A DNA stretch of 43,256 bases from Caulobacter sp. S45 (GCF_903642205.1 NZ_CAHJWH010000007.1:1-43256), one strand, 5' to 3'. Shown: positions 8,284 to 17,346, numbered from the stretch's first letter. The notes: a model not told the origin generated them from the letters alone. Program-made: numbers and translations.

Positions 8284-9990
8284 TCAGGCGGTCTCGAAGG
8301 CGCCGACCAGGAACAGCTCACGCGCCCGCGCCCGTCGCAGCTTGCCCGAAGAGGTCTGCGGCAGCGCGCCCGGTCCGACCAGTCGGACCTCGGTCTCCAC
8401 GCCATGGCGGGCGCGGAGCAGGCCTGCGATATCAGCTGCGAGCCGGGCGCGGGCAGCCGGATCGCGCACCCGCGTCTGCACCAGGGCGATTACGCCCGGC
8501 CCGTCCTCCTCCGCCTGGAAGGCCGCCACATCGCCGCTGCGCAGACCCACGATCTCGGCCTCTGCGGTCCACTCCAGGTCCTGGGGCCAGATGTTGCGGC
8601 CGTTGTGCAGGATCAGGTCCTTGGCTCGCCCCGTGGGCGTCAGCTCGCCGTCGGCCAGGAAGCCGAGGTCGCCCGTGTCCAGCCACCCGTCGACGCCGAG
8701 CACCGCCGAGGTGGCGTCGGGTTGATCGAAATATCCGCGCATCAGGCTCGGGCCCCGCACGAAGATGCGGCCCAGGTGACGGTCCGGCAGGGGCGCGCCC
8801 GCCTCGTCGCGGACCTCCAGCTCGTGGCCGGGCAGCACCGGCCCACAGCGGACGAAATCCCGGCGGCGGGCGTAGCCGGCGCCGGCGACCGCACGGCCGC
8901 CCCGCTCCAGCCGGTCGCTGGCCAAGATCTCCTTGCGCACTCCCTGGCCCAGAGGGGACATGGCGAGCGCGAGGGTCGCCTCGGCCATGCCGTAGCTGGC
9001 CACAAACGCGCGCGCGTCGAAGCCCGAAGCCGCGAAGCGATCGGCGAATGCGGTGAGCGGGCCGGCCCGCACCATGTCGCCGCCCACCCCCGCCACACGC
9101 CAGCGCGACAGGTCGAGATCGGACAGGTCCGCCGTCTCGGCGCGCCGGGCGCAGAGCTCATAGCCGAAGCTCGGGCTGTAGGAGATGGTGGCGCCGGTCT
9201 GGCCGATCAGCCGCGGCCACAGCAGGGGCCGGCGGACGAAGGCGTCGGACGGCATCAGGTCCACCGACATGGCCACCGTCAGCGGGCTGAGCAGGAAGCC
9301 CACCAGACCCATGTCGTGGAACAGCGGCAGCCACGAGAAGGCGCGATCCCCGGCGCCGATCGCCAGGCCGTGGCGGGTGATGGCGTGCGCGTTGGCCCTC
9401 ACGGCGCGGTGGGTCACCACCACGCCGGTGGGCGTGCGGGTGCTGCCGGAGGAGAACTGCAGATAGCAGGTGTCTTCGGGCGTGGCCTCGACCCGCTCGA
9501 CCTCGCCCTTCGGCAGCTCGGCGAGCGGGGCGAGCTGCCGCAGGCCCGCTCGCGCACCGGCGGCCGCGACCAGCGGCTGCAGGGCTTCCGGGCCGAAGGC
9601 GGCGCTGGCGTGCGCCTGGGTGAGCAGGCGCGCGATCTGGTCCACATAGGCGTCGCCGCCGCCAAGCGGCGCAGGCAGCGGCATGGGCGCGGGAACCAGC
9701 CCGGCGTACTGGCAGGCGAAGAAGCTCGTGACGAAGGTCGCGCTCGTCTCGGCGACCAGCCCGACGCGGTCGCCAGGCGCAAGGCCTGAGGCCTGCAGGC
9801 GGCCCGCCAGGGCGAGGGCGCGCTCGCGCAGCCCTGCATAGGGCACGGCCTCGACCAGCTCTCCCCGCAGGCCGTAGATGTTCAGGCCGGTTGGCTGCTG
9901 AGCGGCGGCGTCCAGCGCGGCCGCCAGGGTGGGGTGGCCTGTCGCCGGCAGGGTGCGGTCGGGAGATGTCGGCGTCGGACTCACCTCCAA
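8284..9990 (-). CDS. aasR: Fatty acyl-AMP ligase / acyl-ACP synthetase
   Basis: This 568-residue adenylate-forming enzyme belongs to the fatty acyl-AMP ligase branch. The ATP-binding loop is QFSSGSTRTPTGVVVTH, followed by SWLPLFHDMGLVG, a later GYGMAEATLA-type motif (SYGMAEATLALA) and the hinge region DTGDLGFLADGELTPTGR. In Caulobacter the corresponding acyl-ACP synthetase (AasR) charges AcpR with a fatty acid for Spt. It heads the leftward operon aasR-cerR-acpR-spt. The start is ambiguous: TTG at 9990 or GTG at 9984 with an overlapping GGAGG. Both sit inside or next to the palindromic CCAAG site at 9987-10007, so binding there could control this operon. Confidence 0.9.
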   Translation of the reverse strand: MEVSPTPTSPDRTLPATGHPTLAAALDAAAQQPTGLNIYGLRGELVEAVPYAGLRERALALAGRLQASGLAPGDRVGLVAETSATFVTSFFACQYAGLVPAPMPLPAPLGGGDAYVDQIARLLTQAHASAAFGPEALQPLVAAAGARAGLRQLAPLAELPKGEVERVEATPEDTCYLQFSSGSTRTPTGVVVTHRAVRANAHAITRHGLAIGAGDRAFSWLPLFHDMGLVGFLLSPLTVAMSVDLMPSDAFVRRPLLWPRLIGQTGATISYSPSFGYELCARRAETADLSDLDLSRWRVAGVGGDMVRAGPLTAFADRFAASGFDARAFVASYGMAEATLALAMSPLGQGVRKEILASDRLERGGRAVAGAGYARRRDFVRCGPVLPGHELEVRDEAGAPLPDRHLGRIFVRGPSLMRGYFDQPDATSAVLGVDGWLDTGDLGFLADGELTPTGRAKDLILHNGRNIWPQDLEWTAEAEIVGLRSGDVAAFQAEEDGPGVIALVQTRVRDPAARARLAADIAGLLRARHGVETEVRLVGPGALPQTSSGKLRRARARELFLVGAFETA

Positions 9991-10007
9991 GTCTTGGAAC
10001 GTCCAAG
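9987..10007. promoter_or_regulatory. Overlapping CCAAG palindromes (candidate operator)
   Basis: Three CCAAG/CTTGG half-sites alternate in orientation: CCAAG (9987-9991), CTTGG (9993-9997) and CCAAG (10003-10007). They form two overlapping palindromes, CCAAG-T-CTTGG and CTTGGA-ACG-TCCAAG. The block sits at the start codon/RBS of aasR in the gap that separates it from divergent bcerS, a natural place for a repressor or an RNA hairpin controlling both. No such site is visible in the other gaps of the cluster. Confidence 0.4.
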
Positions 10008-10034
10008 GTGCGATCGCAAGGCGCGCCTCGGACG

Positions 10035-10060
10035 CCTCGTCCTTCGACGGGCTCAGGATG
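10035..10060 (+). repeat. Single arm of the intergenic palindrome family
   Basis: This stretch (core CTCGTCCTTCGACGGGCTCA) matches the right arm of the inverted repeat at 255-333 almost exactly, but the partner arm is absent here. It lies in the aasR-bcerS divergent gap. Confidence 0.6.
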
Positions 10061-10166
10061 CAGCCACTGCGGGCGCTTACGCCTAGAGCTGCAGCGATCT
10101 AGAAAGATGGTGCAGGCGTTCGCCGCCTCACCCCCCAGCCGCCCCGCCCCGCTCAAGGATGCCGCC

Positions 10167-11324
10167 GTGAACACAGTCCCCGACCCCGCGTCGATCGTGA
10201 TCGAACCGGTGTCCTCACGCGCCCAGCTGGACCGCTTCATCCGCCTGACCGACCGGCTGAACGCCCATGACCCGAACTACATCGCGCCGCTGCGGATGGA
10301 GCGGCGCCAGGCGTGGTCGGCCAAGGGCAATCCCTATTTCGAGCACGCGGAGGTCCAGTTTTGGCTGGCGAGGCGTGGCGGGCGCGACGTGGGTCGGATC
10401 AGCGCCCAGATCGACCGGCTCGCGCCGCCGGAGCCCGGGCAGCCGCACACCGGCCACTTCGGCCTGATCGCCGCGGAGGACGACGACGCCGTCTTCGCCG
10501 CCCTGCTGGGCGCGGCGGAGGCATGGCTGCGCACGCGCGGCTGCGGACGGGCTCTGGGGCCGCTGAACCTGTCGATCAACGAGGAGGTGGGACTGCTGAT
10601 CGACGGCTTCGACACCCCGCCCATGGTGATGATGGGCCACGATCCTCGCTATGCCGCCGCCCGGATCGAGGCGCAGGGCTACGCCAAGGCCAAGGACGTC
10701 TACGCCTATCTGTGCCGCTCCAGCGACGACCTGCCGGAGCCGGTGCTGAAGCGCATCCGCCGGGGCGTGCCGGGGGGCGTGCACCTCCGCCAGCTCGACA
10801 TGAAGCGTTATGACGCCGAGGTCGCCACCCTGACCGAAATCCTGAACGACGCCTGGTCGGAAAACTGGGGCTTCACGCCCACCACCGAGGCCGAGACCCG
10901 GGCGCTGGCCAAGGCGCTGAAGTCGGTGATCGACCCCACCCTGGTCTGGTTCGCCGAGATCGACGGCGAGGCGGCGGGGGTGATCGTCTACCTGCCCGAC
11001 GTGAACGCGGCCATCGCCGGGCTCGGCGGCCGGCTGCTGCCGTTCGGCTGGGTCCGCCTGCTCTGGCGGCTGAAGGTGCGGCGGGTGAAGTCGATCCGGG
11101 TGCCGCTGATGGGCGTGAAGAAGAAGTTCCACCGCGACCGGCGCGGCCAGCTCCTGCCCTTCCTGATGATCGACATCGGCGGCCGGCGCGCCTTCGCCCT
11201 GGGCTACGAGCGCTTCGAGCTGTCGTGGATCCTGGAGGACAACCGGGCCATGCGCCGCATCAGCGAGGCCATCGGCGCCGACGTCTACAAGACCTACCGC
11301 ATCTACGAGAAGGCGCTGGGGTGA
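10167..11324 (+). CDS. bcerS: Bacterial ceramide synthase (GNAT-like N-acyltransferase)
   Basis: This ~385-residue protein is related to the GNAT-like family that includes Caulobacter bCerS, which acylates the amino group of the sphingoid base. Recognisable blocks are RLNAHDPNYIAPLRMERRQ, FDTPPMVMMGHDP, NDAWSENWGFTPTTEAE, MGVKKKFHRDRRGQLLPF and the C-terminal ELSWILEDNRAMRRI. I chose the GTG at 10167 because AAGGA precedes it at seven bases; the frame is open further upstream, with an ATG at 10107. It is divergent from aasR across ~176 bases. In Caulobacter bcerS lies several genes away from spt, so this tighter head-to-head arrangement differs. The family call is strong, helped by context. 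Confidence 0.88.
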   Translation: MNTVPDPASIVIEPVSSRAQLDRFIRLTDRLNAHDPNYIAPLRMERRQAWSAKGNPYFEHAEVQFWLARRGGRDVGRISAQIDRLAPPEPGQPHTGHFGLIAAEDDDAVFAALLGAAEAWLRTRGCGRALGPLNLSINEEVGLLIDGFDTPPMVMMGHDPRYAAARIEAQGYAKAKDVYAYLCRSSDDLPEPVLKRIRRGVPGGVHLRQLDMKRYDAEVATLTEILNDAWSENWGFTPTTEAETRALAKALKSVIDPTLVWFAEIDGEAAGVIVYLPDVNAAIAGLGGRLLPFGWVRLLWRLKVRRVKSIRVPLMGVKKKFHRDRRGQLLPFLMIDIGGRRAFALGYERFELSWILEDNRAMRRISEAIGADVYKTYRIYEKALG

Positions 11325-11325
11325 C

Positions 11326-11352
11326 CCTCCTGCCGTCCTGGGCGGACGGAGG
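11326..11352. terminator. Hairpin between convergent genes
   Basis: Directly after the bcerS stop, CCGTCC (11333-11338) and GGACGG (11344-11349) form a perfect 6-bp stem, extended by CCT/AGG across a bulge. It lies between bcerS and the convergent glycosyltransferase and may serve both, but there is no T-tract on either side. Confidence 0.4.
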
Positions 11353-11359
11353 TCTGGTC

Positions 11360-12943
11360 CTAGCCGGCGCCAACCCGGTCGGGTTTTGAGATCAGGCCGC
11401 CTCGCCTGACCGCCGGCACGACCGCGATGCAGCCTCGAACGTGGGCCAAGTCAGGGCCGAGCTGAGCGAGCTGCGGCTCCAGCGTGACGTCGCAGGACGC
11501 CATGACCACGCCCGGCCGGATGTCGGCCTGCGCCGAGCGTCGGACCACCACCAACCCGCGCTCACGCCACAGCACCGCGTAGAACTGCAGCTGGGGGGCG
11601 TAGGCCGTGTCGCGCTGGGCGTTGAAGACGCCATCGTCGCGGACCTCCACCCGGTCGAGTCCCCGCCGGTGCAGGGCGGCGAAGACCTCGCCATAGCGGC
11701 CCGTGGAGCGCTGGTCGAAGAGGCTGGGGTAGACGTCCCGGACGATGAAGATCACCAGCACCAGCACCGCCGCCCCGCTCCAGAGCACCGCCCGTTCCCA
11801 GGCCGGCATCCCCGCCACCGGGCCGCGCCGCGCCCGCAGGCGGGTGCGCAGGCTGTCCAGGCCGATGGCGCAGCCGATGGCCAGGAATGGATGGCACGGG
11901 TCGGTATACCAGCGGATCCTGGTCTTGCCGGCCGTGTAGATGGCCATGATCGCGAACGCCATGCACAGCGCGAAGACCATGCCGGCCCGGCGGCGGCCCC
12001 GCACCCATCTGACCTCCGCCAGCAGAGGCAGGGCGAAGACGCCCAGAGAGAAGCCGAAGGCGCCGAAGATCAGCAGGGGATAGTACCAGACGGGATTGTG
12101 GTGGTTCTCCACGATCGCGCCGTAGCGGCCGAGCTCGTTGGTGGCGACGGCGTGCAGGTAGCCGGGCGCCGCATGCTCCCGGCCGAGGTAGAAGGCGGCG
12201 ATCAGCGCCGCGGCCAGCAGGCCCGCGACCGGGTAGCTCCACGACCGGAACGGCCGCCAGAACCGCCGCTGCACCAGCAGGTAGAGCAGGAGGCCTGCGC
12301 CCGGCGCGAGGCCCGCCACGCCCTTGGTCAGGGCGGCGCCCGCAACAAGGGCGCCGGCGAGCATCACCTGCCAGGGCTGGGGCCTCCTGTGGTGCAGGGT
12401 ATGGAATAAGAGGCAGGCGTAGGCGGTGACAAGGAAGCAGAGCAGCGCCTCGTAGTCCGCCGTCTGGCCGCTGTGGCGACCGACGAAACCGCGGGTGGTG
12501 AGCAGCACCACCCCCGCGGCGAGCGGCGCAAAGGCGCTGCGCGTCAGCTTCCAGGTGAACCCCATGGCCACCGCCGCGCTGCCGAGCGTGGCCAGGGCCG
12601 AGGGGATGCGGAGCGCGCCCTCGCTGGGGCCGAACACCGACATGCAAAGGCTCATCAGCCAGATCAGCAGCGGCGGCTTGGTATTCCAGAGATCCGGGCG
12701 GAAGCCGTAGGTGGTCACCAGCGACAGGCCCGTGGCGTGCATCTCGATGGCGTTCACCGCCAGCCGCGACTCGTCCCACCGATTGATGGGGAAAACCGGC
12801 AGGTCCACCGCCATCCAGGCGGCGGCCGCCAGCAGCAGCAGGCCGGCGCGCTGCAGGAAGGTCAGCCTAGCGGACGACAGGAGACGCGCCTTGCGGACGG
12901 ATGTAGAGCGCCGCCGCAGCCACGGGACTGCGGTGCAGGACAT
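11360..12943 (-). CDS. ArnT-like polytopic glycosyltransferase (GT-C, family 39/83)
   Basis: This ~527-residue multi-pass membrane protein has the GT-C fold pattern: a first periplasmic loop with the catalytic Asp-Glu in INRWDESRLAVNAIEM, then NTKPPLLIWLMSL and about ten hydrophobic helices, and a soluble C-terminal domain of ~150 residues. Such enzymes use polyprenyl-phosphate sugars on the periplasmic face; ArnT decorates lipid A. Here the acceptor could be a sphingolipid headgroup (inference from context). The start is uncertain. An ATG at 12943 overlaps the upstream gene by 77 bases, an ATG at 12979 by more, and a CTG at 12865, one base after the upstream stop, would remove the overlap. 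It is probably co-transcribed with the gene at 12867. Confidence 0.85.
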   Translation of the reverse strand: MSCTAVPWLRRRSTSVRKARLLSSARLTFLQRAGLLLLAAAAWMAVDLPVFPINRWDESRLAVNAIEMHATGLSLVTTYGFRPDLWNTKPPLLIWLMSLCMSVFGPSEGALRIPSALATLGSAAVAMGFTWKLTRSAFAPLAAGVVLLTTRGFVGRHSGQTADYEALLCFLVTAYACLLFHTLHHRRPQPWQVMLAGALVAGAALTKGVAGLAPGAGLLLYLLVQRRFWRPFRSWSYPVAGLLAAALIAAFYLGREHAAPGYLHAVATNELGRYGAIVENHHNPVWYYPLLIFGAFGFSLGVFALPLLAEVRWVRGRRRAGMVFALCMAFAIMAIYTAGKTRIRWYTDPCHPFLAIGCAIGLDSLRTRLRARRGPVAGMPAWERAVLWSGAAVLVLVIFIVRDVYPSLFDQRSTGRYGEVFAALHRRGLDRVEVRDDGVFNAQRDTAYAPQLQFYAVLWRERGLVVVRRSAQADIRPGVVMASCDVTLEPQLAQLGPDLAHVRGCIAVVPAVRRGGLISKPDRVGAG

Positions 12944-14456
12944 AGCCGCGCGACTGGGCGTAGGCGCGCAAGGGTGCATCCAGCCGCACCCGGGTGTCCC
13001 CGCCGCCGTCCTCGTAGCCGGTGACGATGGCGGCCGGGGACGCTGCGTCCAGGTCGGCGGCGAGCGAGACGGGGCTGGTGATGTGAAGCCGGCTGCGCAG
13101 AGCTTCGGGAACGCCGTCCGCGCTGCGGTACACCATCGCCCCGCCTGCGAAACGCCGGTCCAGCGGATAGCCGCTGTCGAGCACGGCGTGGGCGGACAGG
13201 GTCGCGACCGCGCCGGAGGCCCGGGCCTGGCGGAGAGTGTCGCCGATCCAGCGGTTCTCCTGCGCCACCACGATCGGCGTCCAGCGGCCGGTCAAGGCCG
13301 CCTCCCCTGCCCGCATCGCGAAGATGGCCAGGCCGGTCACGGCGCCCAGCCCCAGCGCCGCCCGTCCCCAGGCCGGGAGCCGTGACTGCGACGCGATCAG
13401 GCCCAGGCGGATGAACAGGGGCGGCAGGAGGGGGGCGAAGTACTGCTTGTAGGTGGGCGAGGGCGCGAACGCGGCCACCAGGCCCGCCAGGATCATCAGG
13501 TCAAGCAGCCTTGCCGCAGGGGCCCCGGCCGGCCGGGGCGGCCGCAGCCTTGCGAGCAGGACGAGCGCCAGGGCGGCCAGCGCCGGCCCAAGCAGCAGGT
13601 CGCCCAGGCCGTAGAGCAGCTTGGACGCGGGCTCCATCCGGTGTTCCAGACCGTTGGCCACGTACCAGCGCCTTGGGCCGTCCGCCCAGAAGCCGACGAG
13701 GGCGAAGCGCACCGCCTCGGGCGCCCGGGTCCAGGCCAATGCGATGGGCGCCAAGCCCGCCAGGGCGCCGAGGCCGAAGCTCCCCACCTCCGTTCCACGG
13801 GGTCGCAAAGCCGCACGCGGCAGGCAGACGGACAGGGCGGCGGCCGCCAGCAGGGGGGCGAACGATATCTTGGCGCTGACCGCGGCGCCCAGCAGCAGCC
13901 CGCAGACGCCCCAGCCGAGCCATGGCCGCCGCCCGCCCTCGCGCAGGGCCGAGGCCGCCGCCACGATCGCCCAGGCGAGCAGCGCCATGGGCAGGGCGTC
14001 ATTGCGCACCACGCTGGCGCAGTACTGGAACGTATAGGCGCTCGCCATCAGCAGGGTCGCAGCCGACGCCGCCCGACGCCCGACGTCGAGGCGGCGCTGG
14101 GCGGACCAGACGCCCGCCAGGGCCGCCAGGCCGAACGCCGCCGAAGCCAGCCGCAGGACCAGGAAGCTCCATCCCGGCGCGAGGCCTGTCAGCCATGCCG
14201 TCAGCTCCGGCTGGAGCGGCGTCTGCACATAGAGGAAGTCGCGGTAGAGCAGGGCCTTGGCGGCGAGCACGCTGGCGGCGAGGTACTGGTCCTCGTCGTG
14301 GTTGAAGGGGGTGGCGAATACCAGCAGGCCGAGCCAGAGGGCCAGACCGCCGAACAGCATGGTCTCCAAGGCCGGCGCACGCCACGCCCGGGCGGTCGTG
14401 CGCCTGCCCATCCGCCTTGACCGCCTTTCAGAGAGCGCCTTGACCCGCGGGCGCAT
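12867..14456 (-). CDS. Second GT-C polyprenyl-phosphate-sugar transferase
   Basis: This protein of ~529 residues has a basic N-terminus followed by a hydrophobic helix and the catalytic-type Asp-Glu in TPFNHDEDQYLAASVL, then YVQTPLQPELTAWLTGL and ~10-11 further membrane helices, ending in a short C-terminal domain. The pattern is that of ArnT/PMT-like GT-C enzymes but diverges from its neighbour, so it is not a recent duplicate. Start candidates are ATG 14456 and ATG 14411; longer frames would overlap the divergent CDP-alcohol transferase gene at 14524. It precedes and overlaps the other GT-C gene. Together they could add two sugars in the periplasm. Donor and acceptor cannot be read from sequence. 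Confidence 0.8.
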   Translation of the reverse strand: MRPRVKALSERRSRRMGRRTTARAWRAPALETMLFGGLALWLGLLVFATPFNHDEDQYLAASVLAAKALLYRDFLYVQTPLQPELTAWLTGLAPGWSFLVLRLASAAFGLAALAGVWSAQRRLDVGRRAASAATLLMASAYTFQYCASVVRNDALPMALLAWAIVAAASALREGGRRPWLGWGVCGLLLGAAVSAKISFAPLLAAAALSVCLPRAALRPRGTEVGSFGLGALAGLAPIALAWTRAPEAVRFALVGFWADGPRRWYVANGLEHRMEPASKLLYGLGDLLLGPALAALALVLLARLRPPRPAGAPAARLLDLMILAGLVAAFAPSPTYKQYFAPLLPPLFIRLGLIASQSRLPAWGRAALGLGAVTGLAIFAMRAGEAALTGRWTPIVVAQENRWIGDTLRQARASGAVATLSAHAVLDSGYPLDRRFAGGAMVYRSADGVPEALRSRLHITSPVSLAADLDAASPAAIVTGYEDGGGDTRVRLDAPLRAYAQSRGYVLHRSPVAAAALYIRPQGASPVVR

Positions 14457-14523
14457 CCCGGTGAGGTCTGGAGCGCCGCGCACATGATCGGCTTCACTAG
14501 CCGGGCCGCCGGGAATTTCAACG

Positions 14524-15429
14524 ATGAACGCGCCCAGCGTCCCGCCTTCGCCGGCGCTCCAGACCGCCCCCGAGGTCGCCAGGCCCGCGGAGCTTGAGCT
14601 CTGGAGCAACCGGCGGCTGGTTCACCCCCTCTCGCGCACCCTGGCGGCGCGGCTCGCCTCCACCTGGGTCACGCCCAACATGGTCTCGGTGGCCGGGGCG
14701 GCGATGGCGGCCGTGGGGGCTGCAGCCTACACCCTGCTGCCCCGGCCCTGGGGCGCCTTGCTGGGCCTCCTCAGCCACTACGCCTGGCACGTGCTGGACG
14801 GAGCGGACGGCGATCTTGCCCGGCGCACGGGTCGCAGCTCGCCCTCCGGCGAGTTGGTGGACGGCATCTGCGACTATGCGGGGCGCACGGTCCTGTACGT
14901 GGCGCTCGGCGCTGACGGGGCCGCCCAGTTCGGCGGCTGGGTCTGGCTGCTGGCCGGCGTCACTGGCGTGTCGCGCATCGTGCAGGCCAACTTCTACGAG
15001 ACCGTGCGCCGCCAGTACCGCCGCTGGGTCTACGGGACGGCGTGGATACGCCAGACGCTGGCCGCAGGACCGCCGGGCGGACGCGGCCCGGCCGGCGCCC
15101 TCGGGCGGCTGTTCCTGGCGGTCTCGACCCGGGTGACGCCGGACAGCACGGTCCTGGACGTCGCCATGGAACACGCCGCGGCGGCGGGCTCAACGAGTCG
15201 GCAGGCCGCACGCGCGGCCTGCCAGGCCGAGCTGGCCCCGGTCGTCCGGCGCGCGGCGATCCTGTCCACCAATGCGGAGACCGTGGCGGTCTTCCTGTCC
15301 ATGCTCGCGGGCGGACCGATCTTCCTGTTCGTCTATGTCGCCGTGGTGCTGAACGCGGCCTATGCCGGCCTCTACGCCGGCCAGCGGAGGCGGCTAGCAA
15401 GGACTGCGACGCGGCTCACGCCGGGCTGA
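14524..15429 (+). CDS. CDP-alcohol phosphotransferase family membrane enzyme
   Basis: This 301-residue protein has the complete CDP-alcohol phosphotransferase signature DG-x2-AR-x8-G-x3-D-x3-D, seen at DGDLARR, then GELVDGICD. Membrane helices follow in the second half. These enzymes move a phospho-alcohol from a CDP-alcohol to an acceptor, or a phosphatidyl group from CDP-diacylglycerol to an alcohol. The IPCT-like cytidylyltransferase at 17347 is a natural supplier of a CDP-alcohol. I infer that it builds a sphingolipid phospho-headgroup, by analogy with inositol-phosphate lipid synthesis where the same two enzyme classes pair. The start at 14524 gives an Ala/Pro-rich lead before the domain. 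Its 3' end overlaps the convergent ABC gene by 14 bases. Confidence 0.87.
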   Translation: MNAPSVPPSPALQTAPEVARPAELELWSNRRLVHPLSRTLAARLASTWVTPNMVSVAGAAMAAVGAAAYTLLPRPWGALLGLLSHYAWHVLDGADGDLARRTGRSSPSGELVDGICDYAGRTVLYVALGADGAAQFGGWVWLLAGVTGVSRIVQANFYETVRRQYRRWVYGTAWIRQTLAAGPPGGRGPAGALGRLFLAVSTRVTPDSTVLDVAMEHAAAAGSTSRQAARAACQAELAPVVRRAAILSTNAETVAVFLSMLAGGPIFLFVYVAVVLNAAYAGLYAGQRRRLARTATRLTPG

Positions 15430-17197
15430 GCGGGGTCGCCGCGTGGAACTGGAGGGCGGCGAGACGGGCGTATAGCCCGCTCCGGGCGATCAGCGCCGCA
15501 TGGGTCCCGCTCTCCACGACCCGTCCCTGGTCCATCACCAGGATGCGGTCGGCGTCCAGCACCGTGGCCAGGCGGTGGGCGATGACCAGCGTGGTCTGGG
15601 AGCGGCCGGCCTGGGCCAGGGCGTCCTGCACCAGCTGCTCGTTGCGGGCGTCCAGGGCGCTGGTGGCCTCGTCCAGGAGCAGGATCGCGGCGTCCCGGGC
15701 GAAGGCGCGGGCCAGGGCCACCCGCTGGCGCTGGCCGCCGGACAGCGAGCGGCCGCCCTCCCCCACCGGTGTCGAGAGGTCTCCGCCATCCAGGAACGCG
15801 TCCACCTGGGCGGCGGCGGCGGCGGCGGCGACCCGCTCGGCGCTCACCGGCGGCGTCCCGAAGTCGATGTTGTCGGCGACCGCGCCGGTGAACAGCATGG
15901 GGTCCTGGGAGACCAGGGCCATGCGCGCGCGGACATCGGCGGGCGAGGCCTGTCGCAAATCCACCCCGTCCAACCGAACCGAGCCCGACTGCGGGTCGTA
16001 GAAGCGCAGCAGCAGCTGGAAGACCGTGCTCTTCCCGGCGCCGGAAGGTCCGACCAGGGCCACCCGCTCGCCGGGCGCGATGCGGAAGCTGACGCCGCGG
16101 AGCGCCGCGGCCCGGCTGGCGTGCGGATAGCTGAACGCCACGTCCTCGAACACGATCTCGCCCCGCGCGGGCGTCGGCAGGCGTGTAGGCGACGCGGGGG
16201 CCGTGACGGCGGGGCGCAGGTCGAGCACCGCGCCGATCCGCTCCAGCGCCTCCAGCGCCTTGCGCGCCTCGCTCCACACCTCGGTCAGCGCGCTGGCGGA
16301 CGACGCCGCCAGCAGCGCCAGCACCCCCGACTGCACCAGCAGCCCCGTGGTCGAGCGATGGGTGACATAGGCCGCGTAGGCGCCCTCGCCGAGGAGCGCC
16401 GCCAGTCCCAGGAACAGCAGCAGGATGATGGCGAAAGCGAGCGCGGCGTGGGTCCGCGCCCGCACCCGGGCCGCGGCGCCGGCCGCCTCGATGGCGGCGG
16501 CAAAGCGCGTGGCGGCGCGCCCTTCGTGACCGAAGGCCTGCAGGGTCGCAAGTCCCGCCAGGCTCTCGCCGGCAAAGCCGATGGCCTCGGCGATGCGCGC
16601 CTGCGCGGACGCCCCACTCCGCCGCAGCCGCCGTCGGAAGATGAGGAGAGGGGCCAGGAAGATCGGGACGAACAGCAGCAGGGCCGCCGAGATCGGCCGC
16701 AGCACGATCAGCAGGCCGAGCGCCCCCGCCAGGCTCACCAGGTTGCGCAGCGCCACGGAACAGAGGTTGCCGGCGAGGTTCTGCACCGCCGCCACGTCGC
16801 TGGTGAGGCGCGAGAGCAGATCACCCGGCTCACGGCCCGCCAGGGCTGTGGGATCCAGGCCAAGGGCGCGATCGTAGAGGCTGCGCCGCAGGTCGGTCCC
16901 GATCCGCTCGCCCAGGACGGTGACGAAATAGATGCGCAGGGCCGTCGTCGCTGCGAAGACCCCCGCGACCAGCCCCAGCGCGAGCAGGGGCGCCAGGAGG
17001 TCGGAGCCGCCGCGCGTCGACCCCAGGCGGTCGATCGCGAACCGGCCCGCCACGGTCAGGCCCAGGATCGCCGCTGTCGACAGGAGTACGGACAGGGCCG
17101 CCAGTCCGGTCAGGCCGGGCCGCGCGCCGAGCAGTCCGCCGAGCCGCCGGACGGGTCCGGCCTCGTCGCTCGCCGAAGCCTCATGGGCTGGTCTCAA
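15416..17197 (-). CDS. MsbA-like ABC transporter (TMD-NBD half transporter)
   Basis: This 593-residue half transporter has six membrane helices followed by an ABC domain. Visible are Walker A GPSGAGKST, the signature LSGGQRQRVALARA, Walker B AILLLDEATSALD and an H-loop in VIAHRLATV. The architecture and length match the lipid-A flippase MsbA and other lipid exporters; it would act as a homodimer in the inner membrane. Within this cluster the likely cargo is the finished cytoplasmic sphingolipid, flipped to the periplasmic leaflet (inference). It is separated from the divergent cytidylyltransferase gene by ~150 bases that must hold both promoters. Peptide or drug export would be alternatives if the context were ignored. 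Confidence 0.9.
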   Translation of the reverse strand: MRPAHEASASDEAGPVRRLGGLLGARPGLTGLAALSVLLSTAAILGLTVAGRFAIDRLGSTRGGSDLLAPLLALGLVAGVFAATTALRIYFVTVLGERIGTDLRRSLYDRALGLDPTALAGREPGDLLSRLTSDVAAVQNLAGNLCSVALRNLVSLAGALGLLIVLRPISAALLLFVPIFLAPLLIFRRRLRRSGASAQARIAEAIGFAGESLAGLATLQAFGHEGRAATRFAAAIEAAGAAARVRARTHAALAFAIILLLFLGLAALLGEGAYAAYVTHRSTTGLLVQSGVLALLAASSASALTEVWSEARKALEALERIGAVLDLRPAVTAPASPTRLPTPARGEIVFEDVAFSYPHASRAAALRGVSFRIAPGERVALVGPSGAGKSTVFQLLLRFYDPQSGSVRLDGVDLRQASPADVRARMALVSQDPMLFTGAVADNIDFGTPPVSAERVAAAAAAAQVDAFLDGGDLSTPVGEGGRSLSGGQRQRVALARAFARDAAILLLDEATSALDARNEQLVQDALAQAGRSQTTLVIAHRLATVLDADRILVMDQGRVVESGTHAALIARSGLYARLAALQFHAATPLSPA

Positions 17198-17346
17198 GGT
17201 CGCCCTTCCACCATAGTGCCTGCAGCCTCCGCCATTCCGACGCCGCGGGACCTCCTGTCCAGCCCTTCGGTCACAGTGTCGCTCGAAGGACCGTCCGCCG
17301 TCTTGAAGCCGTCCACCCGATCCGTCCTCGCCATCGAGCCAGGCGC

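Noticed and set aside
7633-9789. A long rightward open frame opposite aasR and cerR
   Set aside because: It mirrors two well-supported genes and has no recognisable domain or RBS.
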